From positions 1 through 64,000 of the forward strand of contig NZ_JAFKRH010000010.1 in NCBI RefSeq assembly GCF_019038465.1: a DNA stretch of 64,000 nt. Direction: 5' to 3'. Each line of letters opens with the position of its first letter. Positions within the stretch are counted from its first letter, which is position 1. Below are positions 53,254 to 62,081 of the stretch, piece by piece. The position numbers were made by a program, and so were the translations under genes. This DNA is from Synechococcus sp. CCY 0621. GTDB lineage: Bacteria; Cyanobacteriota; Cyanobacteriia; PCC-6307; Cyanobiaceae. The notes beneath the pieces are model-generated. The model had not been told where the DNA came from and did no database searches. It saw only the letters and a list, made by a program, of their open reading frames with translations.

Positions 53254-53745
53254 TCAGCGCAGGGAGCGAAGGGCCGCCCAGCGGGGATCACCTTCCCCTG
53301 CGTCGCTGGCGTCGCCTGGGGGCCGCGGCGGGCCTGGACAGTCGGCCCCGCAGCGGTTCACCAGGGGCAGCTGCAGGCTGAGCTGTTCGAACAGCCAGCG
53401 CTCCGGATCGAAGCTGCCCCCCGGATCGAGGCACTCCACCGGATCCTCGGCCGCGAACACCACCTCCTCCTCCTCTGGACCCGCCACCGCGATCTCCAGG
53501 AGTTCCCGGGCCTTGGCCGTCAGGGCGTAGTTGTAGGTCTGCAGACAACGGTCGCAGCAGAGCGTGATGATCGTTTCGGCTGAGCCCTCCACCTCGAGCA
53601 CCGTGCCGTGATGGATCGCCCGCATCTGGCCCCGCACCGGGGTGAGGCTGGCCAGCCCGGCGATGGGCTGGTCGATCGGCCAGTTGCGGCCCTCGCCCAG
53701 CAACCGCAACTCCTGCAGGGGCAGCGGCTGCAGCCGGGGAGTCAT
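53254..53745 (-). CDS. YceD family (DUF177) protein
   Basis: A 163-residue soluble protein with the YceD pattern: beta strands of [21 protein letters not shown], then a second half containing [20 protein letters not shown] and CGADCPG. The two CxxC-like pairs (CCDRC and CGADC) suggest a zinc site. In other bacteria YceD is needed for normal 23S rRNA levels, and it often sits before rpmF; here it is inside the yidC run. The ATG overlaps the yidC stop by 4 bases. Confidence 0.85.
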   Translation of the reverse strand: MTPRLQPLPLQELRLLGEGRNWPIDQPIAGLASLTPVRGQMRAIHHGTVLEVEGSAETIITLCCDRCLQTYNYALTAKARELLEIAVAGPEEEEVVFAAEDPVECLDPGGSFDPERWLFEQLSLQLPLVNRCGADCPGPPRPPGDASDAGEGDPRWAALRSLR

Positions 53746-54875
53746 TTCTTGGCCTTGGGCTCGAAGGGCAACCGGCCTCCGCCACCACCGGCCGTGGCCG
53801 TGGCCGGCTGCTGGGCGAGCTGCTTGTCGAGGATCGCCTGCAGGTTGTCGGGCAGGGCCTCACGGGTCAGCAGGAAGGTCTGGACACCCTGGAACACGTT
53901 GGCCACCACCATGTAGAGCAGCACTCCGGCGGGAAGCGGGAAGAACAGGAACATCGCCGTGATCATCACGGGCGTGATCTTGTTGGCCGTGGCCTGCTGG
54001 GGGTTGGCGGGCATGCCCATGCCCGAGAGCAGCTGGGAGGCGAACAGGGAGGCGCCGAAGGCTCCCACCAGGATGGCGATGTCCCAGTTGATCGCCCCAT
54101 CGGTGTAGAAGCCCACCTGGCCGAGGGCCTTGATGAACAGGAAACCGCTGCGTGCCGCCAGGCCTGGAATGCGCGCCTCGACGGTGGCGTCGCCGGGGGC
54201 CAGGGCCGTGATGTTGCCCTGGTCATCCACCAGGACCACGCCCTCGCCTTTGGTCACCACCCAGCTGGGGGTGAAGCTGTCGCCGTGCTCCACGGTGCCC
54301 AGCAGGGAGGCAAAGCTGGTGCCGTCCTTGCCGTGCAGCTCCACCTTGGTGCTGTCACCGACGCCAAGCTTGGTGCCCCCGTCGAGGCTGGCGATCACGG
54401 GAACGTGCTCGGTTTCGCTGATGAAGATGGAGTGGCTGGCGCTGTTGAAGGGCTTGGTTTCCACCGCCGCGATCTCCTCGGCCGGCAGCACCTTGAGGTT
54501 GACCGGGTAGGGGACATCGGCGAACGGCGATCCCCGCAGGGTCGCGAACAGGGCGAAGAGGATCGGCATCTGCACCAGCAAGGGCAGACAGCCCGACAGG
54601 GGGCTGCCGAACTCCTTCATCAGGCCGCCCAGTTCTTCCTGTTGTTTCTGGGGGTTGTTGGCGTACTTGGCCTTGATTTCCGCCTGGCGCTGCTGCATCA
54701 CCGGCTGGGCGATGCGCATGCGCCGGGCGCTGCGGATCGAGCCGGCGCTCAATGGGAACAGGGCCAGGCGGATGACCACGGTGAGGGCCACGATCGCGAG
54801 CCCATAGCTGGGGACCAATCCGTAGAAGAAGTCGAGGATCGGGAGCAGCAGGTTGTCGGAGATGTAGCCGATCAC
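53742..54875 (-). CDS. yidC: Membrane protein insertase YidC
   Basis: Oxa1/YidC/Alb3 insertase of 377 residues that places proteins, including thylakoid proteins, into the membrane. It has N-terminal helices (about 10-60), the cytoplasmic basic helix pair [20 protein letters not shown] and [21 protein letters not shown] polar loop follows (about 140-240), then two or three more helices, ending [19 protein letters not shown]. The loop of about 100 residues is larger than in many homologues. The C-terminus is basic (FEPKAKK). It is in the rpmH-rnpA run. Confidence 0.95.
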   Translation of the reverse strand: MIGYISDNLLLPILDFFYGLVPSYGLAIVALTVVIRLALFPLSAGSIRSARRMRIAQPVMQQRQAEIKAKYANNPQKQQEELGGLMKEFGSPLSGCLPLLVQMPILFALFATLRGSPFADVPYPVNLKVLPAEEIAAVETKPFNSASHSIFISETEHVPVIASLDGGTKLGVGDSTKVELHGKDGTSFASLLGTVEHGDSFTPSWVVTKGEGVVLVDDQGNITALAPGDATVEARIPGLAARSGFLFIKALGQVGFYTDGAINWDIAILVGAFGASLFASQLLSGMGMPANPQQATANKITPVMITAMFLFFPLPAGVLLYMVVANVFQGVQTFLLTREALPDNLQAILDKQLAQQPATATAGGGGGRLPFEPKAKK

Positions 54876-54950
54876 GGCAGGGGTTCGCTGGGGTGGGGAC
54901 TCTCGGCAGCCAGTGTGCCCGACCGGGGAGACCGGATGGGGGTCAGGTGC

Positions 54951-55397
54951 TCAGGCGCTTTCACGGGCCGGGGGGGCGAAGCCGGCCGCACCGGTGCCAC
55001 CGGGCGTGCGGGGGGCGGCTTTGCTGCGGCTGTCGCGACGCTCTTCGATGTAGGTCTCGAGCTCACGGAAGCGCGGCACCGCACGCATTTCGAGCTTGGC
55101 GCCATCGTTGAGGACCAGCACCATGTCGCCCCAGGCGCCGAAGCCCCGTGGGACCGAGCGCACCTCGCGGATCTGGCTGTAGACCACCTGGGTGCGATCA
55201 CGGCCGAGCCAGCCGCCACTGACGCTGATGCGTCGGCTGGTGATGCGGAACCGCAGCCACAGGGCCCGCACGATGGCTCCAACGGCAAAAGGGATGCCGA
55301 TCAGCGTCAGGCCGAACAGCAGGTTGATGACCAGGTCGCCCTTGGCGGGTCCTCCTTCGTAGAAGACCGTTTCATTGATCTCAAGCTTGTTCTCCAC
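54951..55397 (-). CDS. PH domain membrane protein (YdbS/bPH2-like)
   Basis: A 148-residue protein with the bacterial PH-like domain of DUF304 type. It begins VENKLEINETVFYEGG, has a hydrophobic segment (about 26-50, LVINLLFGLTLIGIPFAVGAI) and strand-rich FRITSRRISVSGGWLG and VLVLNDGAKLEMRAVP. It ends in a Pro/Gly tail. The start is GTG at 55397: GGAGG lies just upstream on the minus strand, whereas the first in-frame TTG has no such site. It overlaps rnpA by 17 bases and yidC follows after 75 bases. Confidence 0.85.
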   Translation of the reverse strand: MENKLEINETVFYEGGPAKGDLVINLLFGLTLIGIPFAVGAIVRALWLRFRITSRRISVSGGWLGRDRTQVVYSQIREVRSVPRGFGAWGDMVLVLNDGAKLEMRAVPRFRELETYIEERRDSRSKAAPRTPGGTGAAGFAPPARESA

Positions 55398-55788
55398 CCT
55401 GTCCTCCGGGGTCAAGGAGCAATCCTGCCTGGCGCAGCAGATGGGTGCATTCTCCCAGCAGCTGGGCCTCGCCGCGTTCCAGGCAACCTGGCTTGAGCGT
55501 GATCAGCAGCCAGAGCGGACTGGCCGGTGCCGGGGGGTGGCGCAGCAGCTGGTCGTGAAACAGGCGCCTGAGGCGGTTGCGGCGTACCGCCAGCTTGCTG
55601 ACCTTGCTGCTGACCACGATCCCGCAGCGCCAGGGGCTGGGGCGTGGCGGTGTGCCGGGCGGGAGCAGGGACGGGTCCGCGGCAAGAATGCGCAGAACCA
55701 GGGCCGGGCCCTGGAACCGGCGACCCTGGCGGTAGAGGCGATCAAAAACCCGTCGGCCCCGGAGCCGGTGTTGCTGTGGCAGGGCCAT
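55381..55788 (-). CDS. rnpA: Ribonuclease P protein component
   Basis: Basic protein of 135 residues that binds RNase P RNA and helps mature tRNA 5' ends. It has LRGRRVFDRLYRQGRRFQGP and the RNR motif region CGIVVSSKVSKLAVRRNRLRRLF, which contacts the RNA. The C-terminal 35 residues are a non-conserved extension. It is 18 bases after rpmH, the classic pairing, and overlaps the PH domain gene. Confidence 0.95.
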   Translation of the reverse strand: MALPQQHRLRGRRVFDRLYRQGRRFQGPALVLRILAADPSLLPPGTPPRPSPWRCGIVVSSKVSKLAVRRNRLRRLFHDQLLRHPPAPASPLWLLITLKPGCLERGEAQLLGECTHLLRQAGLLLDPGGQGGEQA

Positions 55789-55806
55789 GGCCCCTCACGG
55801 TCAGCC

Positions 55807-55944
55807 TCAGACCGCCAGGCGGGCACGACCCCGGCGACGGCGGGTGCGGATCACGCGACGACCCGTATGGGTGCGCATCCGCACCCGGAACCCGGAAACC
55901 CGCTTGCGCTTGCGGCTTGTCCCTTCGAGTGTGCGCTTCGTCAT
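55807..55944 (-). CDS. rpmH: 50S ribosomal protein L34
   Basis: A 45-residue very basic protein, short enough to be easily missed: [20 protein letters not shown], then [20 protein letters not shown] and ARLAV. This is the L34 family, with the cyanobacterial variation [11 protein letters not shown] in place of the usual TYQPSNRKRKR. The ATG at 55944 and TGA at 55807-55809 fit exactly. It precedes rnpA by 18 bases, the arrangement common to bacteria. Confidence 0.96.
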   Translation of the reverse strand: MTKRTLEGTSRKRKRVSGFRVRMRTHTGRRVIRTRRRRGRARLAV

Positions 55945-55972
55945 GCTGCTGTCTGCTCAGTGGGTCACCCTA

Positions 55973-56608
55973 TCAGTTGGTGTTGCTTGGCACGATCTGG
56001 ATCAGCCAGCTGCCCAGGTAGCCGGAGACGGGGATGTCGCCGGGGGCCTGGGCCAGGGCGTTGAACTGATACATGCCGGCGTTGAACGGGTTGAACACGT
56101 TCATGTAAACACCGATGGTGTCCTTGTCAGAGACAGGCGTTTCAGGGAAAATGTCGATGGATCTGCCATTCGCCGACACTTCGATCGTGGCAGGGATCGT
56201 TTCCAGGCAGCGGGTTCTTTTCAGCATCCCCCCTTCACTCATCCTGCAGAGCTTGACCTGCTTGGGATCGATCTTGGTGTCGAAGTGGCTGGGAACGCTG
56301 ATGCTCAACTTCAGAATCGCGGTCTTGCGGTCCTTCGGCCGCAGCATCAGGTAGTACTCCGCTCGCTGCATGCGGACCGTGTCGGTGCTGAAGAAGTAAA
56401 GCTTGCGGTAATCCTTGTTGTTCTCCCAGCGGAATTCCATCAGCCCAGGCGTGCCCTGGGCGAGGGCCGGAGCAGTGCCGACAGGGGAGAGGGCGGTGGC
56501 GGTGGCGACGGCCAGCGCTCCGAGGGCAGCTGTGCCCAGACGGCCGATCAGGCCCGTGGGATGGGACCGCTCAGGCGGAAAGGAGGGCATGGCTTGGAAG
56601 AATGTCAT
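55973..56608 (-). CDS. DUF2808 family secreted protein
   Basis: A 211-residue protein with an N-terminal signal region (hydrophobic about 20-45, cleavage likely after ALAQ). The DUF2808 domain follows: LMEFRWENNKDYRKLYFF, AEYYLMLRPKDRKTAILKLS and a strand-rich C-terminal half, VYMNVFNPFNAGMYQF. The domain is widespread in cyanobacteria and without known function. It is expected in the periplasm or lumen. It lies between aroH and rpmH, 28 bases before the rpmH ATG. Confidence 0.88.
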   Translation of the reverse strand: MTFFQAMPSFPPERSHPTGLIGRLGTAALGALAVATATALSPVGTAPALAQGTPGLMEFRWENNKDYRKLYFFSTDTVRMQRAEYYLMLRPKDRKTAILKLSISVPSHFDTKIDPKQVKLCRMSEGGMLKRTRCLETIPATIEVSANGRSIDIFPETPVSDKDTIGVYMNVFNPFNAGMYQFNALAQAPGDIPVSGYLGSWLIQIVPSNTN

Positions 56609-56646
56609 GTTGAAAGTCTCAACACGCCGGCGCGTCTGCCGCGCCT

Positions 56647-57063
56647 TCAGTGGTCGGCGGGGGAGCTGGCTGGGGCCGAAGGCTGGCCCGCCTCGACCCG
56701 ATCGGGCCTCAGCCGGGCGGCGTCCCGCAGGTAGGGATGGACCACCTCCCGATGGGCGTCCATCCAGGCGTGGGCCAGCAACCGGATGCAGCGGGGCAGG
56801 TCCCCGGCCACCGCCATCTGCTGGCAGTCCAGCAGGGCCACCCGTCCCCAGTCGGCCCGGCGCCTGGCGATCGCGGCCGGGAAGCAGGCGTCCAGATCGG
56901 CGGTGACGGAGAAGGTGACCGAGAGCACCCGGTCCCCCACCAGGTCGTTGCGGCGCAGCAGCTCCTCGATCAGCTCGGCCACGGCCTCCGCAATCGCGTC
57001 GCCGCTGTTGGCGCTGGCGGTGGTGGCTCCCCGCAGGGCCCTCAGCTCGAGACCAGGCTTCAT
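56647..57063 (-). CDS. aroH: Chorismate mutase AroH
   Basis: Monofunctional AroH-type chorismate mutase of 138 residues, converting chorismate to prephenate for Phe and Tyr. LRALRGATTASANSGDAIAE holds the active-site Arg, with RNDLVGDRVLSVTFSVTADL and VALLDCQQMAVAGDLPRCIR completing the trimer interface. The C-terminal 25 residues are not conserved. The gene stops 38 bases before DUF2808 and follows sppA by 4 bases. Confidence 0.94.
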   Translation of the reverse strand: MKPGLELRALRGATTASANSGDAIAEAVAELIEELLRRNDLVGDRVLSVTFSVTADLDACFPAAIARRRADWGRVALLDCQQMAVAGDLPRCIRLLAHAWMDAHREVVHPYLRDAARLRPDRVEAGQPSAPASSPADH

Positions 57064-57067
57064 GACG

Positions 57068-57880
57068 TCAGGGGCGATGGAGCCAGAGGGGCTGGCCGTT
57101 CCAGGCCAGTTCCAGGCTCAGGGACTGGGACAGCTGCTGCAGCAGTGTGGCGCCCGGCAGCAGGCCCAGCAGCTTCCTGGGCGGTTTGCCGAAGCTGACG
57201 GTGCGGGTTTTCTCCGGATCCAGCCCCGCCAGCTCCGCCGCCAGCAGGCGAGCACTCTCCTCGTCCCCCAGGACGTCCACCAGGCCCAGGGGTAAGGCCT
57301 GGGCGCCACTGAAGACCCGGCCGTCGGCGAAGACCCGCACGGCCGCCTCCTCCAGGCCCCGTCCCACGGCGACCGCGGAGACGAACTGGGTGTAGCTGGA
57401 ATCGATCAGCTCCTGCAGCAGCAGGCGCTCCGCTTCGGAAAGGGCGCGGTCGGGGGAAAGGATGTCCTTGTACAGGCCGCTCTTGACGGTTTCGAAGCGG
57501 ATGCCGATCCGCTTCAGCAGCCGTGAGAGGTCATTGCCCCGCAGGATCACGCCGATCGAGCCGGTGATGGTGCCGGGGTTGGCGACGATCTTCTCCGCGG
57601 CCACCCCCACGTAGACGCCGCCGGAGGCGGAGATGTTGCCGAAGCTGGCCACCACCCGGCAGCCCTTCTGCCGTAGACGCAGCAGGGCCGCATGGATCTC
57701 CTGGCTATCGCCCACGGTGCCGCCGGGGCTGTCGATGCGGAGCAGCAGCGCGGGGCACTCCCGCTGCTGCACCTGCTCAATGGCCTTCAGCACCCGGACG
57801 CGGGTGCCCCCGGCGATCGGCCCTTCGATGGCGATGCGCGCCAGGGTTCGTCGGGACTTGCGGCGCCAGGGCCAGGGCAT
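57068..57880 (-). CDS. sppA: Signal peptide peptidase SppA (short form)
   Basis: Membrane-associated serine protease of 270 residues, cleaving leftover signal peptides or thylakoid proteins. The dyad is Ser in NISASGGVYV (about residue 86) and Lys in VKSGLYKDILSPDR (about residue 137). LLRIDSPGGTVGDSQ is the ClpP-like core. The N-terminus has no clear membrane helix, unlike long SppA. Cyanobacterial SppA acts on phycobilisome and photosystem parts in light change; that role here is unproven. Confidence 0.92.
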   Translation of the reverse strand: MPWPWRRKSRRTLARIAIEGPIAGGTRVRVLKAIEQVQQRECPALLLRIDSPGGTVGDSQEIHAALLRLRQKGCRVVASFGNISASGGVYVGVAAEKIVANPGTITGSIGVILRGNDLSRLLKRIGIRFETVKSGLYKDILSPDRALSEAERLLLQELIDSSYTQFVSAVAVGRGLEEAAVRVFADGRVFSGAQALPLGLVDVLGDEESARLLAAELAGLDPEKTRTVSFGKPPRKLLGLLPGATLLQQLSQSLSLELAWNGQPLWLHRP

Positions 57881-57983
57881 TGTGGAGATGCGCGGTGGCT
57901 GGATCTTAAAAAGAAGGCCTGGAAAGGCCTGCTGTCAGGCCTCCCACCCCTCCACCTCCACCGACGCCCAGGTCGCACGCCCC

Positions 57984-58946
57984 ATGCCCCGGACCCTGCG
58001 CTGGGTGTTGATGCTTCTGCCCTTCGCCCTGTGGGGCACAGCGATGGCGGCAATGAAGCCGTTGCTGGTGGGGGCGTCCCCGGCGATGCTGGCCAGCCTG
58101 CGGCTGCTGCCCGCCGGGCTGGTGCTGCTGCTGGCGGCCCGCCTGCTGGGGCGTTCCTGGCGCATCGATCCCGTGGATTGGCCCTGGCTGCTGTTGTTCG
58201 CCGCCGTCGACGGCAGCCTGTTCCAGGGGTTGCTGGCCCGGGGACTGGGCCAGACCGGGGCGGGCCTCGGCTCGGTGCTGATCGATTCCCAGCCCCTGCT
58301 GGTGGCCCTGCTGGCCCGCACCCTGTTCGGCGAAGCGATCAATCCGGTGGGCTGGCTGGGCCTGTTGATCGGCCTGCTCGGCATCCTCTGCCTGGGCCTG
58401 CCGGGGGAGGTGCTGCGCCACTGGTGGCTGCAGGGGCCCCCGGCCCTGCAGGGGCAGGCCTGGAGCCATGGCGAGGCCTGGATGCTGGCGGCGGCGGCGG
58501 CGATGGCGGTGGGCACGGTTCTCTGCCGCTATGCCACCCGGCGCAGCGACCCTGTCGCCATCACCGGCTGGCACATGCTGTTCGGCGGCGTTCCCCTGCT
58601 GCTGCTGGCCGGCGCCGAATCCCTGCTGCGGCCTGAGGCTGTCGCCTTCTGGCCCCACTGGAGCCTGGGCCAGTGGGGGCTGATGGCCTATGCGGCCCTG
58701 TTGGGCAGTGCCCTGGCCTACGGACTGTTCTTCTGGTTCGCCAGCAGCGGTGATCTCACCGGTTTCACCGCCCTCACCTTCCTGACGCCGGTGTTCGCGG
58801 TGCTCTGCGGGGTGCTGCTGCTTGAGGAACGGCTGGGCCCCCTGCAATGGCTGGGTGCCGTGCTCGCCCTGATCTCGGTGCTGCTGATCAACCAGCGCGG
58901 CCGGCTCTGGCAGGCGAGCGGGAGGACGGAGCCGGCTTCGCCATGA
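57984..58946 (+). CDS. EamA/DMT family permease
   Basis: A 320-residue membrane protein with ten helices in two EamA repeats. The first begins LMLLPFALWGTAMAAMKPLL and ends near VGWLGLLIGLLGILCLGLPG. The second ends ALTFLTPVFAVLCGVLLLEE, then ALISVLLINQRGRL. It is an exporter or importer of small metabolites (amino acids, nucleotide sugars), substrate unknown. The ATG at 57984 lies 104 bases from the divergent sppA. The stop overlaps the following glycosyltransferase (ATGA). Confidence 0.88.
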   Translation: MPRTLRWVLMLLPFALWGTAMAAMKPLLVGASPAMLASLRLLPAGLVLLLAARLLGRSWRIDPVDWPWLLLFAAVDGSLFQGLLARGLGQTGAGLGSVLIDSQPLLVALLARTLFGEAINPVGWLGLLIGLLGILCLGLPGEVLRHWWLQGPPALQGQAWSHGEAWMLAAAAAMAVGTVLCRYATRRSDPVAITGWHMLFGGVPLLLLAGAESLLRPEAVAFWPHWSLGQWGLMAYAALLGSALAYGLFFWFASSGDLTGFTALTFLTPVFAVLCGVLLLEERLGPLQWLGAVLALISVLLINQRGRLWQASGRTEPASP

Positions 58947-60172
58947 CCCGCACACTCCTGTTTGTTCACCAGAACTTCCCTGGCCAGTACCGTCACCTGG
59001 CGCCGGCCCTGCAGCGCCGCGGCGACCGGGTGGTCGCCATCGGCGGCCCCACCAGCCAGCCCCTCCCAGGCTTCCCACTGCATCGCTACGACCCACTGCC
59101 GGCCGGTGGGGTGCCCCCCTGCCATCCCTGGGCGGCTGATTTCCAGACCAAGGTGCTGCGGGCCGAGGCGGTGGCCCGGTGTCTGGAGCCCCTGCTGCAG
59201 GCAGGCCTGCGGCCCGATCTGGTCATCGGCCATCCCGGCTGGGGCGAGCTGCTGGTGGTGAAGGATCTGCTGCCGGACGTCCCGGTCCTGCACCAGGTGG
59301 AGTTCATCTATCAGCTGCAGGGGGCAGATGTGGGATTTGACCCGGAGTTCGCCGACTCCGACTGGCGGCTGCGGGCCCGGTTGCGGTTGCGGCGGGCCCC
59401 CCAGCTTCTCGCCCTCCAGGATCTGGACTGGGGGCTGGCCCCCACCCCCTGGCAGGCCAGCACCGTGCCAGCTCCCTACCGCCAGCGGCTGAGCGTCATC
59501 CATGAGGGCATCGATACCGCCGCCATCGCCCCGCAGGGGCCCGCCCGGCTGCAGCTGCAGCGCGCCGGTCTGAGCTTCACCCCCGGTGACGAACTGGTGA
59601 GCTTCGTGGCCCGGAATCTGGAGCCCTACCGCGGCTTCCACACCTTCATGCGCATGCTGCCTCTGCTGCAGCGGCTGCGCCCCAGGGCCCAGGTGGTGAT
59701 CGTGGGTGGGGAGGGTGTGAGCTACGGCGCGGCGCCCCCCGGTGGTGGCAGCTGGAAGGAACTGATGCTCCAGGAGCTCGGCGACAGCCTCGATCGCTCC
59801 CGGATCCATTTCGTCGGCCACGTGCCGCACCCGGTGCTGCATGAGCTGTTCCGGGCCACGGCCTGCCATGTGTATCTCACCGTTCCCTTCGTGCTCAGCT
59901 GGAGCCTGCTGGAGGCGATGAGCTGCGGCGCCCTGGTGATCGGCTCGGCCACGGCACCGGTGCAGGACGTGCTCACCGATGGCCACAACGGCCTGCTGGT
60001 GGATTTCTTCGACCACCGGGCCCTGGCCGAGCGGTTGGCGGCCGTGCTGGCCGATCCCTCGTCCCACCATGGGCTGCGGCAAGAAGCGCGCCGGACCGTG
60101 GTGGAGCGGTTTGATCTGACCCGGGTGTGCCTGCCCCAGCAGCTTGAACTTGTGGACCGGCTGATCGCCTGA
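58943..60172 (+). CDS. GT4 family glycosyltransferase
   Basis: A 409-residue glycosyltransferase. It opens TRTLLFVHQNFPGQYRHLAP, a pattern of GT4 enzymes using Rossmann folds. The C-domain shows LVSFVARNLEPYRGFHTFMR, VVIVGGEGVSYG and LSWSLLEAMSCGALVIGSAT, with E-x7-E-like acidic residues. It differs clearly from the GT4 enzyme at 15.3 kb. It is coupled to the permease by an ATGA overlap and followed by an ArnT-like enzyme after 22 bases, which suggests a common role in glycolipid or polysaccharide synthesis. Confidence 0.88.
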   Translation: MTRTLLFVHQNFPGQYRHLAPALQRRGDRVVAIGGPTSQPLPGFPLHRYDPLPAGGVPPCHPWAADFQTKVLRAEAVARCLEPLLQAGLRPDLVIGHPGWGELLVVKDLLPDVPVLHQVEFIYQLQGADVGFDPEFADSDWRLRARLRLRRAPQLLALQDLDWGLAPTPWQASTVPAPYRQRLSVIHEGIDTAAIAPQGPARLQLQRAGLSFTPGDELVSFVARNLEPYRGFHTFMRMLPLLQRLRPRAQVVIVGGEGVSYGAAPPGGGSWKELMLQELGDSLDRSRIHFVGHVPHPVLHELFRATACHVYLTVPFVLSWSLLEAMSCGALVIGSATAPVQDVLTDGHNGLLVDFFDHRALAERLAAVLADPSSHHGLRQEARRTVVERFDLTRVCLPQQLELVDRLIA

Positions 60173-60194
60173 CGGGCGACACAGGACCTCAGGG

Positions 60195-62081
60195 GTGGGG
60201 AGCGATAGGTTCCCTCCGATTCGCCCCGCCCGTTTGCCCGCCCTGCCCCGCCCCCAGCGCCGCCGGTTGCTGTTGATCACCTTGCTGCTGGGCTTGGTGC
60301 TCTACGCCTGGCAACTGGGCAGCACGGGCCTGGTGGATGAAACGCCGCCCCTGTTTGCGGCATCGGCGCGGGCCATGGCGGAAACGGGCGACTGGCTGAT
60401 CCCGCGGGTCAACGGCCTGCCCCGCTACGACAAGCCGCCCCTGGTGTACTGGCTGATGGGGCTCGTCTACGCCCTGCCCGGCCAGGACCAATGGAATCCC
60501 CTGGGCACCTGGGCAGCCCGGTTTCCCTCTGCCCTGGCCGCCATCGGCGTGATGCTGGCCCTGGCGGACACCCTGCTGCGCTGGCCCCAGCCTCCCTGCG
60601 CCGGCCGGGTGCCGGATGCGGTGGCCGTGCGGCCGGGGCTGACGGCCCTCACTGCCGCCCTGGCCTTCGGCCTCTCCCCCCTGGCCCTGGCCTGGGGACG
60701 CACGGCCGTGAGCGATTCCCTGTTCAGTGGCCTGGTGGCCCTGGCGCTGTTGCTCTGTTGGCAGGCCTATGCCGACCCGGCGCGGCCTTGGTGGCTGCCG
60801 TGGCCCGTCCTGGGGCTGGCCGTGCTGACCAAGGGGCCGGTGGCCGTGGTGTTGCTGGCGATCACCCTGCTGCTGTTCGGCTGGCTGCAGGACGACATCG
60901 GTGGGCTCTGGCGGCGGCTGCGGCCCCTGCGGGGCCTGGCGCTCACGGCCCTGGTGGCCCCGCCCTGGTATCTGCTGGCACTCCACAGCGAAGGCCGCCC
61001 CTTCTGGGACAGTTTCTTCGGCTACCACAACCTGCAGCGATTCACCGAGGTGGTGAACCGCCACCTGCAGCCGTGGTGGTTTTTCCTGCCGGTGATGCTG
61101 GTGGCCAGCCTGCCGGTGACGCCGCTGCTGCTGGTGGGGCTGGCCCGGGCCATCGGCCCGCTGCGACGCGCCTGGTGCCCCACCCTGCCGCAGCCCCCTG
61201 CCGCCTCGTTGGCCCGCTTCGCCGCTTGCTGGCTCCTGGCGGTGCTGCTGTTCTTCACCGCCGCCGCCACCAAGCTGCCGAGCTACTGGTTGCCGGCCAC
61301 GCCCGCCGCGGCCCTGCTGGTCGCCCTGGCGGCCCAGACGGCCTGGACCGGCGGTGGCGGCCGCCCCTGGGAGCGCTGGGCCTGGGGCCTGAGCCTGTTG
61401 CTGGTCACGGGTCTGGGGCTGGTGTTCCTTGCGGCCCGCCTCTGGCTGCCCCTGATCAACGATCCAGAGATGCCCACGCTGGCGGCGGAGCTCGACGGCA
61501 GCCCACTGGTGCCCCTGGTGGCCGCCTGCTGGCTGCTGGCGGCCCTGCTGGGCTGGCTCTGCCGCCGCCGCCGCCCCCCCCTGCGACTGCTGGCCCTGCA
61601 ACTGCCGCTGGTGCTGTTCGTTCCCACGGCCCTGCTGCCCCTGTGGAGCGTGGGCGATCGCCTGCGGGGCGAGCCCGTGCGCCGGATGGCGGCGGCCCTG
61701 CAGCGCGAGGGCCGTGCCGGCGAGCCCGTGGCGATGGTGGGCGTCCTCAAGCCCTCGCTGCACTACTACGGGCGGCGGGTGGTGATCTACGAGGGCATCG
61801 GAGTGGAGGGGCCCATCAACCTGGCGGAGCGGCTGCGCCGGGAGCGACGGGTGGGCCAGCAGCCCAGCACACCGGACGCGCAGCCCACCGTCCTGGTGGT
61901 GATCGACCAGACCACCGCCCGCGCCCCCTTCTGGCGCCACCTGGGGGCCAGCGAGATCGCCAGTGCCGGGGTGTATCGGCTCTGGCGCCTCGACCGCCGC
62001 CGCCTTGAGGCGTCGGTGGCCCATCTGCGCCGTAATGGCATTGCTCCCGACTGGCAGGCGCCCCGGCCGGAGCGGTACTAA
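60195..62081 (+). CDS. ArnT/PMT-like membrane glycosyltransferase (GT-C)
   Basis: A 628-residue GT-C protein of the GT83/PMT type, using a polyprenyl-phosphate sugar as donor. The first external loop has GLVDETPPLFAASARAMAET with the catalytic-like DE pair, then RVNGLPRYDKPPLVYWLMG. About eleven hydrophobic helices follow, then a soluble C-terminal domain (about 470-628) with VAMVGVLKPSLHYYGRRVVI. It may decorate lipid A, proteins or sugars on the periplasmic face. The start is GTG at 60195. The stop overlaps the convergent histidine kinase. Confidence 0.88.
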   Translation: MGSDRFPPIRPARLPALPRPQRRRLLLITLLLGLVLYAWQLGSTGLVDETPPLFAASARAMAETGDWLIPRVNGLPRYDKPPLVYWLMGLVYALPGQDQWNPLGTWAARFPSALAAIGVMLALADTLLRWPQPPCAGRVPDAVAVRPGLTALTAALAFGLSPLALAWGRTAVSDSLFSGLVALALLLCWQAYADPARPWWLPWPVLGLAVLTKGPVAVVLLAITLLLFGWLQDDIGGLWRRLRPLRGLALTALVAPPWYLLALHSEGRPFWDSFFGYHNLQRFTEVVNRHLQPWWFFLPVMLVASLPVTPLLLVGLARAIGPLRRAWCPTLPQPPAASLARFAACWLLAVLLFFTAAATKLPSYWLPATPAAALLVALAAQTAWTGGGGRPWERWAWGLSLLLVTGLGLVFLAARLWLPLINDPEMPTLAAELDGSPLVPLVAACWLLAALLGWLCRRRRPPLRLLALQLPLVLFVPTALLPLWSVGDRLRGEPVRRMAAALQREGRAGEPVAMVGVLKPSLHYYGRRVVIYEGIGVEGPINLAERLRRERRVGQQPSTPDAQPTVLVVIDQTTARAPFWRHLGASEIASAGVYRLWRLDRRRLEASVAHLRRNGIAPDWQAPRPERY

